From the NCBI GenBank assembly GCA_016209885.1, contig JACQVF010000051.1, positions 1 through 35,702 of the forward strand: a stretch of DNA of 35,702 nucleotides, given 5' to 3'. This document shows positions 7,947 through 16,570 of this stretch, one piece after another (positions within the stretch are counted from its first letter, which is position 1; each line of letters opens with the position of its first letter). Both the position numbers and the translations under genes were made by a program. The DNA comes from Gemmatimonadota bacterium. Its GTDB lineage: Bacteria; Gemmatimonadota; Gemmatimonadetes; Longimicrobiales; Gaopeijiaceae. Below the pieces are notes generated by a model. The model made no database searches, was not told the DNA's origin, and saw only the letters and a program-made list of their open reading frames with translations.

Positions 7947-8807
7947 GTGTCAACAACCGCATTTGTGCTCGCTGGTGGCGGCAGTTTGGGCGCGGTCCAG
8001 GTGGGGATGCTCAAGGCGCTGGCCGCGCATGGCGTGCGTGCCGACCTCGTCGTCGGCGCCTCGGTGGGCGCGATTAACGGTGCGCAGTATGCAGCGGATC
8101 CGAGCGCGGAGGGGATCGCGCAGCTCGAGCGGATCTGGTGCGGGCTGCGCGCTCATGATGTCTTTCCGCGCGCGCGGCTCGCGGCCCTGATGGCGCTCGT
8201 ACGCGGGCGGGGACCCGTTCTGGACCCCAAGTCACTGGCATCCTTGTTCGAGCGCAACCTGTCGATCCAGCGCCTGGAGGATGCCCGTATTCCGTTGCAT
8301 GTCATCGCAACCGACGCGCTGGCGGGCCAGGAAGTGTGCTTATCGGCGGGCGAGGCGGTGCCGGTTCTCTGCGCGACTGCGGCTGTGCCAGGCTTGTTTC
8401 CGCCCGTCACGATCAACGGGCGAGACCTCATGGACGGGGCGGTCGCCAATCACACACCGATCTCCGCCGCTGTTTCGCTGGGCGCGACCCGCATCATCGT
8501 GTTGGTGACCGGCCACTCCTGCGCGGTCAAGGAGCCTCCGAAGAGTGTCGTCGGTATGGCCATGCATGCGCTCAATTTGCTCGCGTTGCGGCAGCTCGTG
8601 GTGGACGTCGAGCGTTTCTCGGGGGTGGTCGAGCTTGTGGTCGTACCACCACTCTGCCCTCTGGACGTGAACGGCTATGACTTTTCCCACGGGGCGGAGC
8701 TCATCCAGCGGGCGTACGCGAGCACGATGTCGTGGTTGGAAGCCGGCGGGCTGAGCGATCATGGACTGCCCGGTGAGCTGTTGCCGCACCATCACGCCGA
8801 GGATTGA
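7947..8807 (+). CDS. Patatin-like phospholipase family protein
   Basis: A 286-residue Ser-Asp dyad hydrolase of the patatin/NTE (RssA-like) family. The oxyanion hole GGGSLGA (10-16), nucleophile elbow GASVG with S39, and dyad aspartate in MDGAV (D163) are all present in order, and CATAAVPGLFPP is the usual conserved core. There is no signal or membrane segment, so it is probably cytosolic or peripherally membrane-bound, hydrolysing acyl esters of phospholipids. The GTG at 7947 follows AGGGAG by about 9 nt. It stands alone between repeats and a gene-poor stretch. Confidence 0.9.
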   Translation: MSTTAFVLAGGGSLGAVQVGMLKALAAHGVRADLVVGASVGAINGAQYAADPSAEGIAQLERIWCGLRAHDVFPRARLAALMALVRGRGPVLDPKSLASLFERNLSIQRLEDARIPLHVIATDALAGQEVCLSAGEAVPVLCATAAVPGLFPPVTINGRDLMDGAVANHTPISAAVSLGATRIIVLVTGHSCAVKEPPKSVVGMAMHALNLLALRQLVVDVERFSGVVELVVVPPLCPLDVNGYDFSHGAELIQRAYASTMSWLEAGGLSDHGLPGELLPHHHAED

Positions 8808-8865
8808 TCCCTCGCGCGCGGAGTTGACCCGTCCCCAACTCGGACGGCTTCACGAATCGCGGCCC

Positions 8866-9060
8866 TCATTCCGCCAAAGGAATCCTGGCCGCGTTCTCGC
8901 CGAGCCACTGCTTGAACGTCTTCAGCTCCGGATTGAGCCGGCGGCTCTCCTCGGTGCTGCGATGGCCGGCGTAGACGCTTGTGAAGTCTCGCTTGAACTG
9001 GAACATGTTTCCGCTTTCGTCCGCCTGGCGTAGCTGGAACGCGCTGAGCCGGCGGGCGTG
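8866..9060 (-). pseudogene. C-terminal gene remnant, possibly LysR-type regulator
   Basis: In the 488-bp gap before the redoxin gene, the minus strand reads a protein-like tail of about 64 residues ending at a TGA (8866-8868): NMFQFKRDFTSVYAGHR, then LNPELKTFKQWLGENA. A TAA lies just upstream in frame and no credible start or ribosome site is present. Spacing and ending resemble the last helix of LysR-type effector domains (aFkqWL). A 46-codon ORF from the ATG at 9006 is possible but has a weak ribosome site. The rest of 8808-9295 shows nothing I can identify. Confidence 0.35.
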
Positions 9061-9295
9061 TGCGGCTTACGCCGACTGCTGAGGAGGTAAGCGATCAGAC
9101 AGCCGCCTCGAGGTCTTTCGCTCCGACGGGCACCGCCCTAGACTTTCGATTAGGCCGCGTGGGCGCGGGGGGTGCAGGGCGCCCGAGGAGGCGCCTGACG
9201 GACCGGCGGCGCCGCTCCCTTGTCTGCCCGCTCGACGCTCGCCCGCGGCCGACCATGCCCGCTCTTGCAGCGGGTCCCGCTCGCTGGAGGCGACC

Positions 9296-10741
9296 ATGAC
9301 GCGCATCGTCCCACGGATCATTGCCACTCTGACTCCGCTCGTCGTCACCTCGCTGCCCCTAGACGTGTCGGCACAGAACCCGCGTAGTATTCCCGGCTTC
9401 GCGGTGGGCCAGTCGTTCCCGACCCTTGCGTTTCCAGCGCTCGAGGATAGGCGGCCCCGTTCTATCGCCGACTTCAGGGGCAACAAGGTCATTCTGCACG
9501 TATTTGCCTCCTGGTGAGCGGGCTGCCGGCGACACGTGCCCGGGTGGCACGACGCAACCAGACGACTGCAGGAGGACGGCCGGATCCGGATGGTCGGGAT
9601 CATCCAGGAGCAGCATCCCGACCGCGCCCGCCTCTTCATGCAGTGGAAGCAGATGGGGTGGCCGATCCTCGTGGACGCCTACAACCTCCTCGAGATTCCC
9701 GTCGTTCCCGTGACCCTCGCTTTGGACGAGCGAGGCGTCATCCGTAGTGTGCTTGCGGCACCTCCGGAAGGCGAGCTCGGTGAGGATTTTCTGGTGGAGA
9801 CCTTCGGTGAAGGGGTCACCGAGCCCGAGAACGCCCCGCCGGCCGCCGGACCGAACATGTCCGCCCTCTACGAGCGAGCTCGGTCGCATCAGACGCCCGC
9901 GGCGTGGAAAGCGTACGCGGACGCCATCGCTGTGTGGGGCGGTGAGGGACGGTTGGATCAGGCCATTGAAGCGTACGGCCGAGTGGTCGAGCTGAACCCT
10001 CGGGACAACAACGCGCATTTCCGGCTGGGCGTTGCCTACCGTGCGCGCTACGACGGTCCGACACCTCGGCCCGGCGACTTCCAGCAGGCCGTCGACCACT
10101 GGTCCGTCGCCCTCGATCTGGACCCCAATCAGTACATCTGGAGACGGCGCATCCAGCAGTACGGTCCGCGCCTGGACAAGCCATACCCCTTTTACGACTG
10201 GGTGGCGCAGGCGCGAGACGAGATCCGCGCCCGCGGCGAGGAGCCATCGCCCCTCGTCGTCGAGCCCAGGGGCTCCGAGTTCGCCGCACCCGCGCAGGAG
10301 TTCGTGACCTCGGTGGATTCCGGCGCCGAGCCGGACCCTGGGGGCCGCGTGCTGCGGGACGAGGGCGAGTTCATCAACGTGGAGGTGATCGTGGTGCCGC
10401 CCCGGGTGGCCCCGGGCGCAGCCACGCGCGTGCACTTCGTCTTCCAGCCCCGCGTCGAGACCAAAGCCCACTGGAACAACGAAGCGGGGGAGACGGTGGT
10501 CTGGATCAACCCACCGCCCGGATGGGTGGTCGAGCGGCAGCTCCGCACGCATCCCATTCCGCCGGAGGTCGCCACGCAGGAGACGCGCACGGTCGAGGTG
10601 GAGCTACTGGCGCCTGCGGAGCCGCGGGGTCGATCCGCAACCCTCTCCGGCTACGCCCTCTACTACGTCTGCGAGGACGTGAACGGGATCTGCATGTACC
10701 GGCGGCGAGATCTGTCCGCTGAGCTGCAAGTGCGGCGGTAG
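9296..10741 (+). CDS. Probable selenoprotein: secreted redoxin-TPR-DsbD-alpha-like protein with in-frame TGA (U74)
   Basis: The frame from the ATG at 9296 (GGAGG upstream) runs 73 codons to TGA at 9515-9517 and continues in the same frame to 10741. Read through, the junction is FASW-U-A-G-C-RRHVPGW, with the TGA exactly replacing the first Cys of a thioredoxin-fold CxxC. The 481 residues comprise a Sec signal (1-26, ending VSA), a redoxin domain (about 35-165, cis-Pro region IPVVP near 135), TPR-like helices (about 202-280), and a C-terminal beta domain resembling DsbD-alpha with a Cys pair C-EDVNGI-C (C459, C466). A hairpin of bacterial SECIS type follows the TGA. The alternative is a simple Cys-to-stop mutation, but the remaining 407 codons show no further decay. 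The sel genes are not in the window, so recoding is inferred. It probably works as a periplasmic peroxide or disulfide reductase. Confidence 0.8.
9524..9549 (+). promoter_or_regulatory. Candidate bacterial SECIS element
   Basis: Six nt after the TGA, TGCC (9524-9527) pairs with GGCA (9546-9549). GGC (9528-9530) pairs with GCC (9538-9540) around a 7-nt apical loop that begins with G (GACACGT), leaving a 3'-side bulge. A G at the start of the apical loop, about 13 nt past the UGA, is close to what SelB-recognised bacterial SECIS elements show. In GC-rich DNA such a hairpin can arise by chance. Confidence 0.5.
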
Positions 10742-10873
10742 GCGCGGGGTTCCACGTCACGGGCCGCTCCCGCGACCGACCTCGGCCCCCTTCGAATCGT
10801 CCTCCACGGTGAGCGTGCGCAGTTGACTTGTCACCAACGAGGTGGCTGCGTACACGCGGGATCGGGCATTACC

Positions 10874-11863
10874 TCACCGCGGGCGGGCGACCATGATGCC
10901 GTCCTGCCCCTCGATGCGTAAAATCCGCTCCACCAGCGGCAGTTCGCTGATCTGTACGTCCTTGCCGACGAGCGGAGCGTGCATGAGGTGCAGGCGGCCA
11001 TCGATCCAGACCGCCATTCCGGTGTGTGCGATGTCCAGACCGGTGATCGTGCTCGTCGCGGCGATGATGTCGCCGTCCCGGATCCGGCTCTCGACCTCGG
11101 CGATGCGCCGCTCCGGGACGTAGTGACGCGTCCGCGCGCTCAGCGTACCCTCGATCTCCCGGATGCGCGCGAGCTGTTCCGGAGATTCCAGTTGGCGATA
11201 GGCATCGGAATGCGTCGACATGAAGTCGATCGGCTCGTCGAGTGCCACGCCGCCGATCTCGCGCGTGACGTCCCGGAGGAGGCCCCGGGACTCGTTGTCG
11301 GCGATCCACTCGCTGAAGTAGTGCAAGCGGCTCGCGTACCCGTTGATCACGCCGCCGCGATAGCGAATCCGCTGGAGCTCCGCCAGGAACGCCTCGAAGG
11401 AAGGATTGTCGGAGCCGAGCACCCGAGCCATCGCGAGCAGGTTCTCGAGGTAGGTGACACAGTCGAGTTGGCGCAGGTTCACGACCAGGCGCTCCGGTCC
11501 CGCCACCTCGAGCGTCTTCGGAACGTACTCCGTACCGAGGAACCAGCGCCCAAACCGAACCATGCGATCGCCGATCGGAAGCGTGTCCAACCGCTCTAGC
11601 AATGCCCGGTCCATGGTGTCCTCGAAGATCCGTCTGTCGGCCTCGCGGTCCGTGGGACCCACCTGAGCACGTTCGCCGTACGCCGGTGCCGCGGGTCCCG
11701 CTCCGGCCCCGGCCTGGCCTGTCCGCACCTCGGCCGCTTGAGCGTGAACTTCGCCTTCCGCGGTTGCATGCCGCTCCGCCTGCCCCGATGGTGAACGCTG
11801 CCAGAGCGCCAGCACAGCCACGCCCAGAACTCCGACGCGGATCGCCCACCTGCGGCCGCTCAT
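10874..11863 (-). CDS. DUF1460 (amidase-like, papain-fold) exported protein
   Basis: A 329-residue exported protein with an N-terminal signal or anchor (6-21) and a low-complexity linker to about residue 70. The DUF1460 domain is recognised by RQLDCVTYLENLL, whose C135 is the probable nucleophile, and by the downstream IAHTGMAVWIDG with its likely catalytic His. The family is described as N-acetylmuramoyl-L-alanine amidase-like (NlpC/P60 superfamily), so a cell-wall peptide substrate is expected. The ATG at 11863 is preceded by GGAGGAG, and a TAGTAT hexamer about 10 nt further upstream could be the -10. An internally deleted copy of this gene lies at 23976-24152. It is convergent with the redoxin gene, with only about 130 bp of featureless sequence between. 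Confidence 0.85.
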   Translation of the reverse strand: MSGRRWAIRVGVLGVAVLALWQRSPSGQAERHATAEGEVHAQAAEVRTGQAGAGAGPAAPAYGERAQVGPTDREADRRIFEDTMDRALLERLDTLPIGDRMVRFGRWFLGTEYVPKTLEVAGPERLVVNLRQLDCVTYLENLLAMARVLGSDNPSFEAFLAELQRIRYRGGVINGYASRLHYFSEWIADNESRGLLRDVTREIGGVALDEPIDFMSTHSDAYRQLESPEQLARIREIEGTLSARTRHYVPERRIAEVESRIRDGDIIAATSTITGLDIAHTGMAVWIDGRLHLMHAPLVGKDVQISELPLVERILRIEGQDGIMVARPR

Positions 11864-12191
11864 TTTGTCTCCTCCGTATACTATCTGACCGATGGTAGAT
11901 CACCTGGCACCAGTGGCACTATAAAACCCGTTGTTCTCTGCGGCCACCGCATCTACCAGAGGGACCGAGGGGACCAGGTTGATCCGCAGTCCGCTTCGGC
12001 AGCACGTGCGCGGGGCGAGTCCCCGATTCCCTCCGGAGCGCGGCGGGATGGCTTCTCGCCTGTCGTGCGGCCCAGGCGTTGGGGGCTTGCCGGCGCGGCT
12101 CAGGAAGGAAATCGACGTTGCCGGTGTCTCAGGATGACAGAGGGAAGAATTGATTCCGACACGGGCCGCTAACCACGAGCTGGAGGCAGAG
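11864..12191. other. Intergenic region without recognisable gene
   Basis: This is the divergent spacer between the DUF1460 and transglutaminase genes. It holds the presumed DUF1460 promoter near 11874-11881 and the transglutaminase ribosome site (GGAGG, 12182-12186). Positions about 12106-12134 resemble 16780-16810 (shared core GTTGCCGGTGTC), and GTTGATCCGCAG near 11980 recurs near 17669. These suggest short dispersed repeats of unknown type. No tRNA, ORF with coding character or long palindrome was found. Confidence 0.4.
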
Positions 12192-13162
12192 ATGACCACC
12201 GGACTCCAGCGGTTCGCGCAGACCTCGGCCGAGCAGCCAAGACTTGCACATCCGTTGCTGTTGGAAAGGCGGCGCTACGAGATCCACGATCACGCAAGGG
12301 TAGGGGCCCCTGATCCGTCCGGGGTGCTCGACATCTGGAGCCCCGTAATCCCGGATACACCGTCGCAACGTATCCTCGACATCGAGGTGACAGCTCCCGG
12401 CTCGTGGCAGATCCAGCACGAAGCGGAGCTGGGCAACGTCATCTTGCACAGCCGGTCAGCCGTGCCGGCGCGAAGCGCGGCAGAGCTGCATCTCGGCTAC
12501 GTCGTCGAACGCATGCCCGTGGAATATCGTCTGGACAGTGAACTCGTGGGGGCGACGGCCACGCCGCTTCTGTTCTCCCGCGCCCTGAGTGCGGAGCGGT
12601 TCGTGGACGTGGACGACAGGATCCGCGCACTGGCTCGGGACATCGTCGGGACGGAGAAGAACATTCTCGTTCCTGCCCGTCTCCTCTACGACCATGTGAC
12701 CCGCACGATGGCCTACGACGCGGCACAGCAGTCCTGGAAGGGGAGCACCGAGCACGCCCTGGTCTGCTCGGTGGGCAACTGCAATGACATCCACGCCCTG
12801 TTCATGTCGCTCACCGCTCGCTGGGCATCCCCGCCCGGCTGATTCTCGGCCAGGCACTCGAGGCTCCAGCTCCGGGCGAGAAGGCGTGCGAGCTCTGCGG
12901 CTATCACTGTTGGGTAGAGTTCTTCGCGCCGGGCCTGGGCTGGGTCCCGGCGGACGCTTCCTGCGCGTGCAAGTACGGGAAGCACGGCCTGTTCGGCGCG
13001 CTGGAAACCAACCACATCGCCTGGTCCGTTGGCCGAGATATCTTACTCGCGCCGCCGCAGCGCGATGCTCGCGTCTTGTTCCTGGCCGGGCCGTATGCCG
13101 AAGTCGACGGCCGGCCGCACCCGAACGTCAAACGGCACGTCACGTTCTCCGAGCTTCCGTGA
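12192..13162 (+). pseudogene. Transglutaminase-like protein, frameshifted
   Basis: The frame from the ATG at 12192 (GGAGG upstream) gives about 210 residues of a transglutaminase-like enzyme with the Cys site GNCNDIHALF. It then meets a stop at 12840-12842 after SLTARWASPPG. One base of frame shift near 12822 restores the family sequence LGIPARLILG, the His site YHCWVEFF and the Asp site VPADAS, running to TGA at 13162. The full Cys-His-Asp triad is therefore present across two frames, about 323 residues in total, with no signal peptide. Since both halves are intact, a single lost base (assembly error or recent mutation) is likelier than old decay. A cytosolic protease, amidase or crosslinking function cannot be decided from sequence. 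Confidence 0.82.
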
Positions 13163-13276
13163 GGGGCTCGGCCGACGGATGCGCGGGGCGCAGCCACACC
13201 TCAGAGTCGTGCGGAGGCTCCGCTCAAGGCCTAAAACAGGCCACCCGCACGTATCGAGATCCCGCGACAGGACACT

Positions 13277-13453
13277 GGTGCCGGCACCATTTGCTTCATC
13301 CTGAGCGAGGTGTACGAGAGCGATGCTGGTGTAACTGACCACTTCGCACAGGCAATGGGCGGTTGGAAGGACTTTCCGGCACTTGGCAAATGGCTCGAGA
13401 AATGCAAGGTGACAGGACTGCCTGCAGCTCGAATCGTCAATTCCCTCTGGTGA
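13277..13453 (+). pseudogene. 5'-truncated small gene, possibly a cassette remnant
   Basis: A 58-residue protein-like tail (ICFILSEVYESDAG, DHFAQAMGGWKDF, ending LPAARIVNSLW) with no start codon or ribosome site. A TAA lies upstream in frame at 13232. The residue pattern is that of a small alpha/beta barrel protein, perhaps related to the monooxygenase-like fold of the gene at 15463, but I cannot name the family. An attC-like hairpin begins 14 bp after its stop, as in integron cassettes. Confidence 0.5.
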
Positions 13454-13466
13454 GCTCACGGCGCGC

Positions 13467-13508
13467 GGCCTAACAAGTGGCTGCACCCGTGCCGCCGCAG
13501 CGGCTTGT
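13467..13508 (+). repeat. attC-like imperfect hairpin (partial)
   Basis: GGCCTAACAAG begins right after the gene fragment. ACAAGTGGCTGC (13473-13484) pairs with GCAGCGGCTTGT (13497-13508) with 10 of 12 matches around a 12-nt loop. The CCTAAC core and hairpin resemble the left half of an integron attC site. The expected right-hand GTTAGG core is not seen. The remaining sequence to 13604 holds nothing else. Confidence 0.35.
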
Positions 13509-13604
13509 ACAACCCGTCGAGGAACAGCGCCAGGATTGGCGCGTCCGCCTGCGAGCGCTGGTGGAAACACGCTACGTCAACCAGATGCATCGCCTCACGC
13601 CGCC

Positions 13605-15308
13605 TCACGCCTCGGCGGCGGCCCGGCAGCGCGCCGCGTCACGCGGTCTGCCGACCCCGGTGAAGCGCTCGCCCGCCTCCCTGAACAGTGCGGCGGCTTG
13701 ATCGCGCTCTCCTTCCGCGTGGCGGAGCACCCCGCGCGCCTCCCAGACGGCGGCATGCCACGGGCCGCCGGGCCACATCCCGGCAGTCCGCTCGGCTTCG
13801 TCCAGCCGCTGGCGCGCCTCGTCGAGGCGTCCGCTGCGGGCGAGTACCATCGAGGCCGCCACGCGAAAGCCCATCGAGCACGGCGGACACACGACCTGGC
13901 TGGCCAGGGCCGAGTCGGCCAGCTCCACGGCCTCGGCCGCGGCCGCCACGTCGCGGGCCGCCTCGACCAAAGCCCCATGCATCCGCACGACGAGATGTGG
14001 AGCAAGCATAGCCCCCTCGGCGATGCGGAGCGCGCGGAGCAGGAGTCGTCTCGCGCGCCAGCGCTGTCCTTTGACGATCGCCGTCTCGGCGAGCCGCTGA
14101 GTCGCGATCGCATGCCCGGCCTTCGCCTGCGCCTGCTCGTGGAGCGCCGCCGCTCGCGTAAGATGCGTTTCCGCCGGGGCAAGTCGATCCGAGAAGAGCG
14201 CCGCTTCGCCGAGCAGCAACTCGGCCAGCGCGCGCCCTTGAACTGATCCAGCCTCCTGGGCGACCGCCAGGAGCTCGTGCGCGTATCCGACGATCTCTTC
14301 ATGGCCGGTCGGGCCGCACAGGCAGAATTCGGCGAGGCACAGGTGCGCGTCGAAGACGAACGCGGCGATCTCCGGCGACCGGCGGACCGACGCCATGAAT
14401 TCGGCGCGGAACAGGTCCTGCCAGCGTCCCCGCATGTGCGCGAGGATGCCGAGCAGTCCGCTCGCCTCCCCGATCTCGCGCCCCAGGCTGGCATCGATCG
14501 CGAGCGCGCGGGCCTCCTCCGCTGTTCGCTCGGCCGCGTCGAAGTCCCCGCTGTTCAGGTGGACGAGTCCACGCGCGAGCAACGCTTGGGTGCGTTCGGC
14601 CACGCTGGGAGGCTCCTGTCCTTCCATCCCCAGCGCCCTCTCGTACAGGGCGACCGAGGCTTCGTCCGGACCCATGCCGAGGTCGGTGCGCAGGCGCCCG
14701 CGCAACTGTTCGAACTGCCGCACGGCCGCCCGCCGATCGCCGGCTTCGATGGCCCGCTGCATCAGCGCGCGGTGCGCCGTCTCGTCCGCGGGATCGATCT
14801 CGAGAATCTGCTCCCACCGTTCGGCGCGCCTGAGGAGTTCCAGGAGGCGCAACCGCAGGCGCCCGCGGGGTTCGTCCGCCCAGGATGCGTAGCGATCCTC
14901 GGGCAGCAGCTCGCCGGCGTACAGGCCGGCGGCTTCAGCGCTTGCCTCCCGATCACCGGAATCCAGGGCGGCGCGCGCAGCCTCTTCGAACCGCGCCGCG
15001 TCGACCGAGAGGTCACCCGCCGGCCACAGCTCGATCATCTCGGTCGCCGTCGTCAGCGCGTCGTCGGAGCCGAATGCCCGGCGCGCGTAATGCAGTGCCT
15101 TGCGGAGGTTGGCGGCCGCCGCCTCGGCTTCGAGGTCGGGCCACATCGCGTCCATGAGCTGCTCACGGTGCAGCCGGTGGCGGTCCGCGAGCGCGAGCAT
15201 CTTGACGAGCTCCGTGGCCCGGCGGTGCCTCCAGGCACGCTGCGGCACGGCACGCCCGTCAATCCGTACGCCGAACGTGCCCATCAGCCTGATCTCACAT
15301 GTCGCCAT
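13605..15308 (-). CDS. SARP/BTAD-family transcriptional regulator with TPR region
   Basis: A 567-residue regulator. Residues 1-100 form an OmpR-like winged helix (MATCEIRLMGTFGVRIDGR, then a recognition region ending NLRKALHYARRAFG). Residues about 100-245 match the bacterial transcriptional activator domain (ALDSGDREASAEAAGLYAG, ADETAHRALMQRAIEAGDR). The remainder, to 567, is TPR-like helices. The ATG at 15308 has AGGAAG 4 nt upstream; a longer frame to 15686 exists but overlaps the divergent gene. SARP-type activators bind direct repeats with 11-bp period near the target's -35. Such a repeat lies in the divergent promoter region, so it probably activates the gene at 15463. There is no ATPase domain, unlike larger relatives. 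Confidence 0.85.
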   Translation of the reverse strand: MATCEIRLMGTFGVRIDGRAVPQRAWRHRRATELVKMLALADRHRLHREQLMDAMWPDLEAEAAAANLRKALHYARRAFGSDDALTTATEMIELWPAGDLSVDAARFEEAARAALDSGDREASAEAAGLYAGELLPEDRYASWADEPRGRLRLRLLELLRRAERWEQILEIDPADETAHRALMQRAIEAGDRRAAVRQFEQLRGRLRTDLGMGPDEASVALYERALGMEGQEPPSVAERTQALLARGLVHLNSGDFDAAERTAEEARALAIDASLGREIGEASGLLGILAHMRGRWQDLFRAEFMASVRRSPEIAAFVFDAHLCLAEFCLCGPTGHEEIVGYAHELLAVAQEAGSVQGRALAELLLGEAALFSDRLAPAETHLTRAAALHEQAQAKAGHAIATQRLAETAIVKGQRWRARRLLLRALRIAEGAMLAPHLVVRMHGALVEAARDVAAAAEAVELADSALASQVVCPPCSMGFRVAASMVLARSGRLDEARQRLDEAERTAGMWPGGPWHAAVWEARGVLRHAEGERDQAAALFREAGERFTGVGRPRDAARCRAAAEA

Positions 15309-15378
15309 TTTGCTTCCTGACCAACCTGAGGACGGTGTCGGGCACGTGCAAGGGGATCGTCTCGTGTCCACGACCGGC

Positions 15379-15417
15379 GGGGAACGCTGGGGGAACGGCC
15401 GCTTTGTAGGCTCCGTA
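15379..15417 (+). promoter_or_regulatory. GGGGAACG direct repeat with 11-bp period and downstream promoter-like hexamers
   Basis: GGGGAACG occurs at 15379-15386 and again at 15390-15397, one helical turn apart, in front of the monooxygenase-like gene. A TAGGCT hexamer (15407-15412) begins 9 nt after the second copy, the geometry of SARP-activated promoters. Alternatively the second copy supplies an ECF-type -35 (GGAAC) with CGTA 17 bp later. Both readings direct transcription rightward into 15463. Confidence 0.5.
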
Positions 15418-15462
15418 CCGGACGCAGTCACGACCGTAACGACCTGTTCAAAGGAGGATCCA

Positions 15463-15762
15463 GTGGCGCAGAACTTCGCATCCGGCAATTGGCGTGTCAC
15501 GAAAGGCAAGGAGCGAGAACTCGTCGAGCGCTGGAACGAGTTCTTGCGGTGGACCCGCAAGACGCAGCCGGCGCTGGTCGCGGCGAGCCTGATCCAGGAC
15601 GAGCAGGACGAGACGCACTTCGTCTCGTTTGCAGAATGGAAGAATCCGGCCGAGCGCGACACATGGAAGCGGACTGCCGAGTTCATGGAGCGGTTCCGAG
15701 CCTGCCGTGACCTGTGTGACGACTTCCACGGCAGCGACTACCAAAGGGTCGTGACAATCTGA
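15463..15762 (+). CDS. Small antibiotic-biosynthesis-monooxygenase-like protein
   Basis: A 99-residue protein with the length and pattern of a single ABM-type alpha/beta barrel: VTKGKERELVERWNEFLRWT (helix), LIQDEQDETHFVSFAEWKN (two strands), then EFMERFRACRDLCDDF. The GTG at 15463 follows AAAGGAGG at ideal spacing, and upstream in-frame codons are rejected for that reason. Family members bind haem or small aromatic or quinone-like molecules, or act as cofactor-free oxygenases; the substrate here is unknown. It is divergent from the SARP gene and probably its target. The 1-Cys peroxiredoxin follows by about 110 bp. Confidence 0.7.
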   Translation: MAQNFASGNWRVTKGKERELVERWNEFLRWTRKTQPALVAASLIQDEQDETHFVSFAEWKNPAERDTWKRTAEFMERFRACRDLCDDFHGSDYQRVVTI

Positions 15763-15870
15763 GCCGCCCGGCGGCGAACGGCAGATCGCCGAGTCCAGTC
15801 TGAAGCCACGCCGGCGGGGCCGGCGGGCGCGCCTGACGCAATCTCAACCGATCAGCAACTGGAGGACACC

Positions 15871-16530
15871 ATGGCCCTGAGAATCAACGACAAAGCACCG
15901 GACTTCACCGCGGAAACCACGGAAGGACAGATCAACTTCCACGAGTGGATCGGCGACGGATGGGCGATCCTGTTTTCGCACCCCAAGGATTTCACGCCGG
16001 TCTGCACCACCGAACTCGGCTACATGGCGGGGCTCAAGCCCGAGTTTGAAAGGCGCCACCGCAGGATCATCGGCATCAGCGTGGACGGGGTCAGCGACCA
16101 CGCGAAGTGGTCCAAGGACATCGAGGTCTCGCAGGGCCACGCCATCAACTATCCCTTGATCGGGGACCCCGAGCTTAAGATCGTCAAGCTATACGACATG
16201 CTGCCGGCGGATGAAGGCGACACGTGTGTCGGCCGGACCCCGGCCGACAACGCGACGGCCCGGTCGGTGTTCGTCATCGGGCCCGACAAGAAAATCAAGG
16301 CGAGCCTCACGTATCCGATGAGCACCGGCCGCAACTTCGACGAGATCCTACGGCTGCTGGATTCCTGCCAGCTCACGGCGGCGCAGATGGTGGCGACTCC
16401 GGTGAACTGGAGGCAGGGCGACGACGTCATCATCCTTCCGACGGTGTCCGCGGAGCAGGCCACCCAGAAGTACCCGGAAGGCTGGCGGTCGCCGCTGCCC
16501 TACATCCGGATCGTGCCGCAGCCGCAGTAG
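15871..16530 (+). CDS. 1-Cys peroxiredoxin (Prx6-type)
   Basis: A 219-residue cytosolic peroxiredoxin, the full family length. The active site FTPVCTTE gives peroxidatic C45 with T42, and the conserved Arg is in TARSVFVI. The C-terminal Prx6 extension (VNWRQGDDVIILP, YIRIVPQPQ) is intact. It reduces hydrogen peroxide and organic hydroperoxides with an external thiol donor. The ATG at 15871 has GGAGG at proper spacing. A 6-bp hairpin (CGTGAG-GAT-CTCACG) follows the stop without a T-run. It sits beside other redox genes but is probably transcribed alone or with the preceding small gene. Confidence 0.95.
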   Translation: MALRINDKAPDFTAETTEGQINFHEWIGDGWAILFSHPKDFTPVCTTELGYMAGLKPEFERRHRRIIGISVDGVSDHAKWSKDIEVSQGHAINYPLIGDPELKIVKLYDMLPADEGDTCVGRTPADNATARSVFVIGPDKKIKASLTYPMSTGRNFDEILRLLDSCQLTAAQMVATPVNWRQGDDVIILPTVSAEQATQKYPEGWRSPLPYIRIVPQPQ

Positions 16531-16570
16531 AGCTCGTGAGGATCTCACGCCGCCGGAGCCCCAAACAAGC

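Noticed and set aside
9536..10741. Separate 401-residue gene starting at GTG 9536
   Set aside because: It lacks a ribosome site and a signal peptide, and starts in the middle of the redoxin fold in the same frame as the 73 codons upstream. One recoded gene is more consistent.
13605..15686. 693-residue version of the SARP regulator
   Set aside because: The extra 126 residues are low-complexity, overlap the divergent gene and its promoter, and precede a well-placed ribosome site at 15308.
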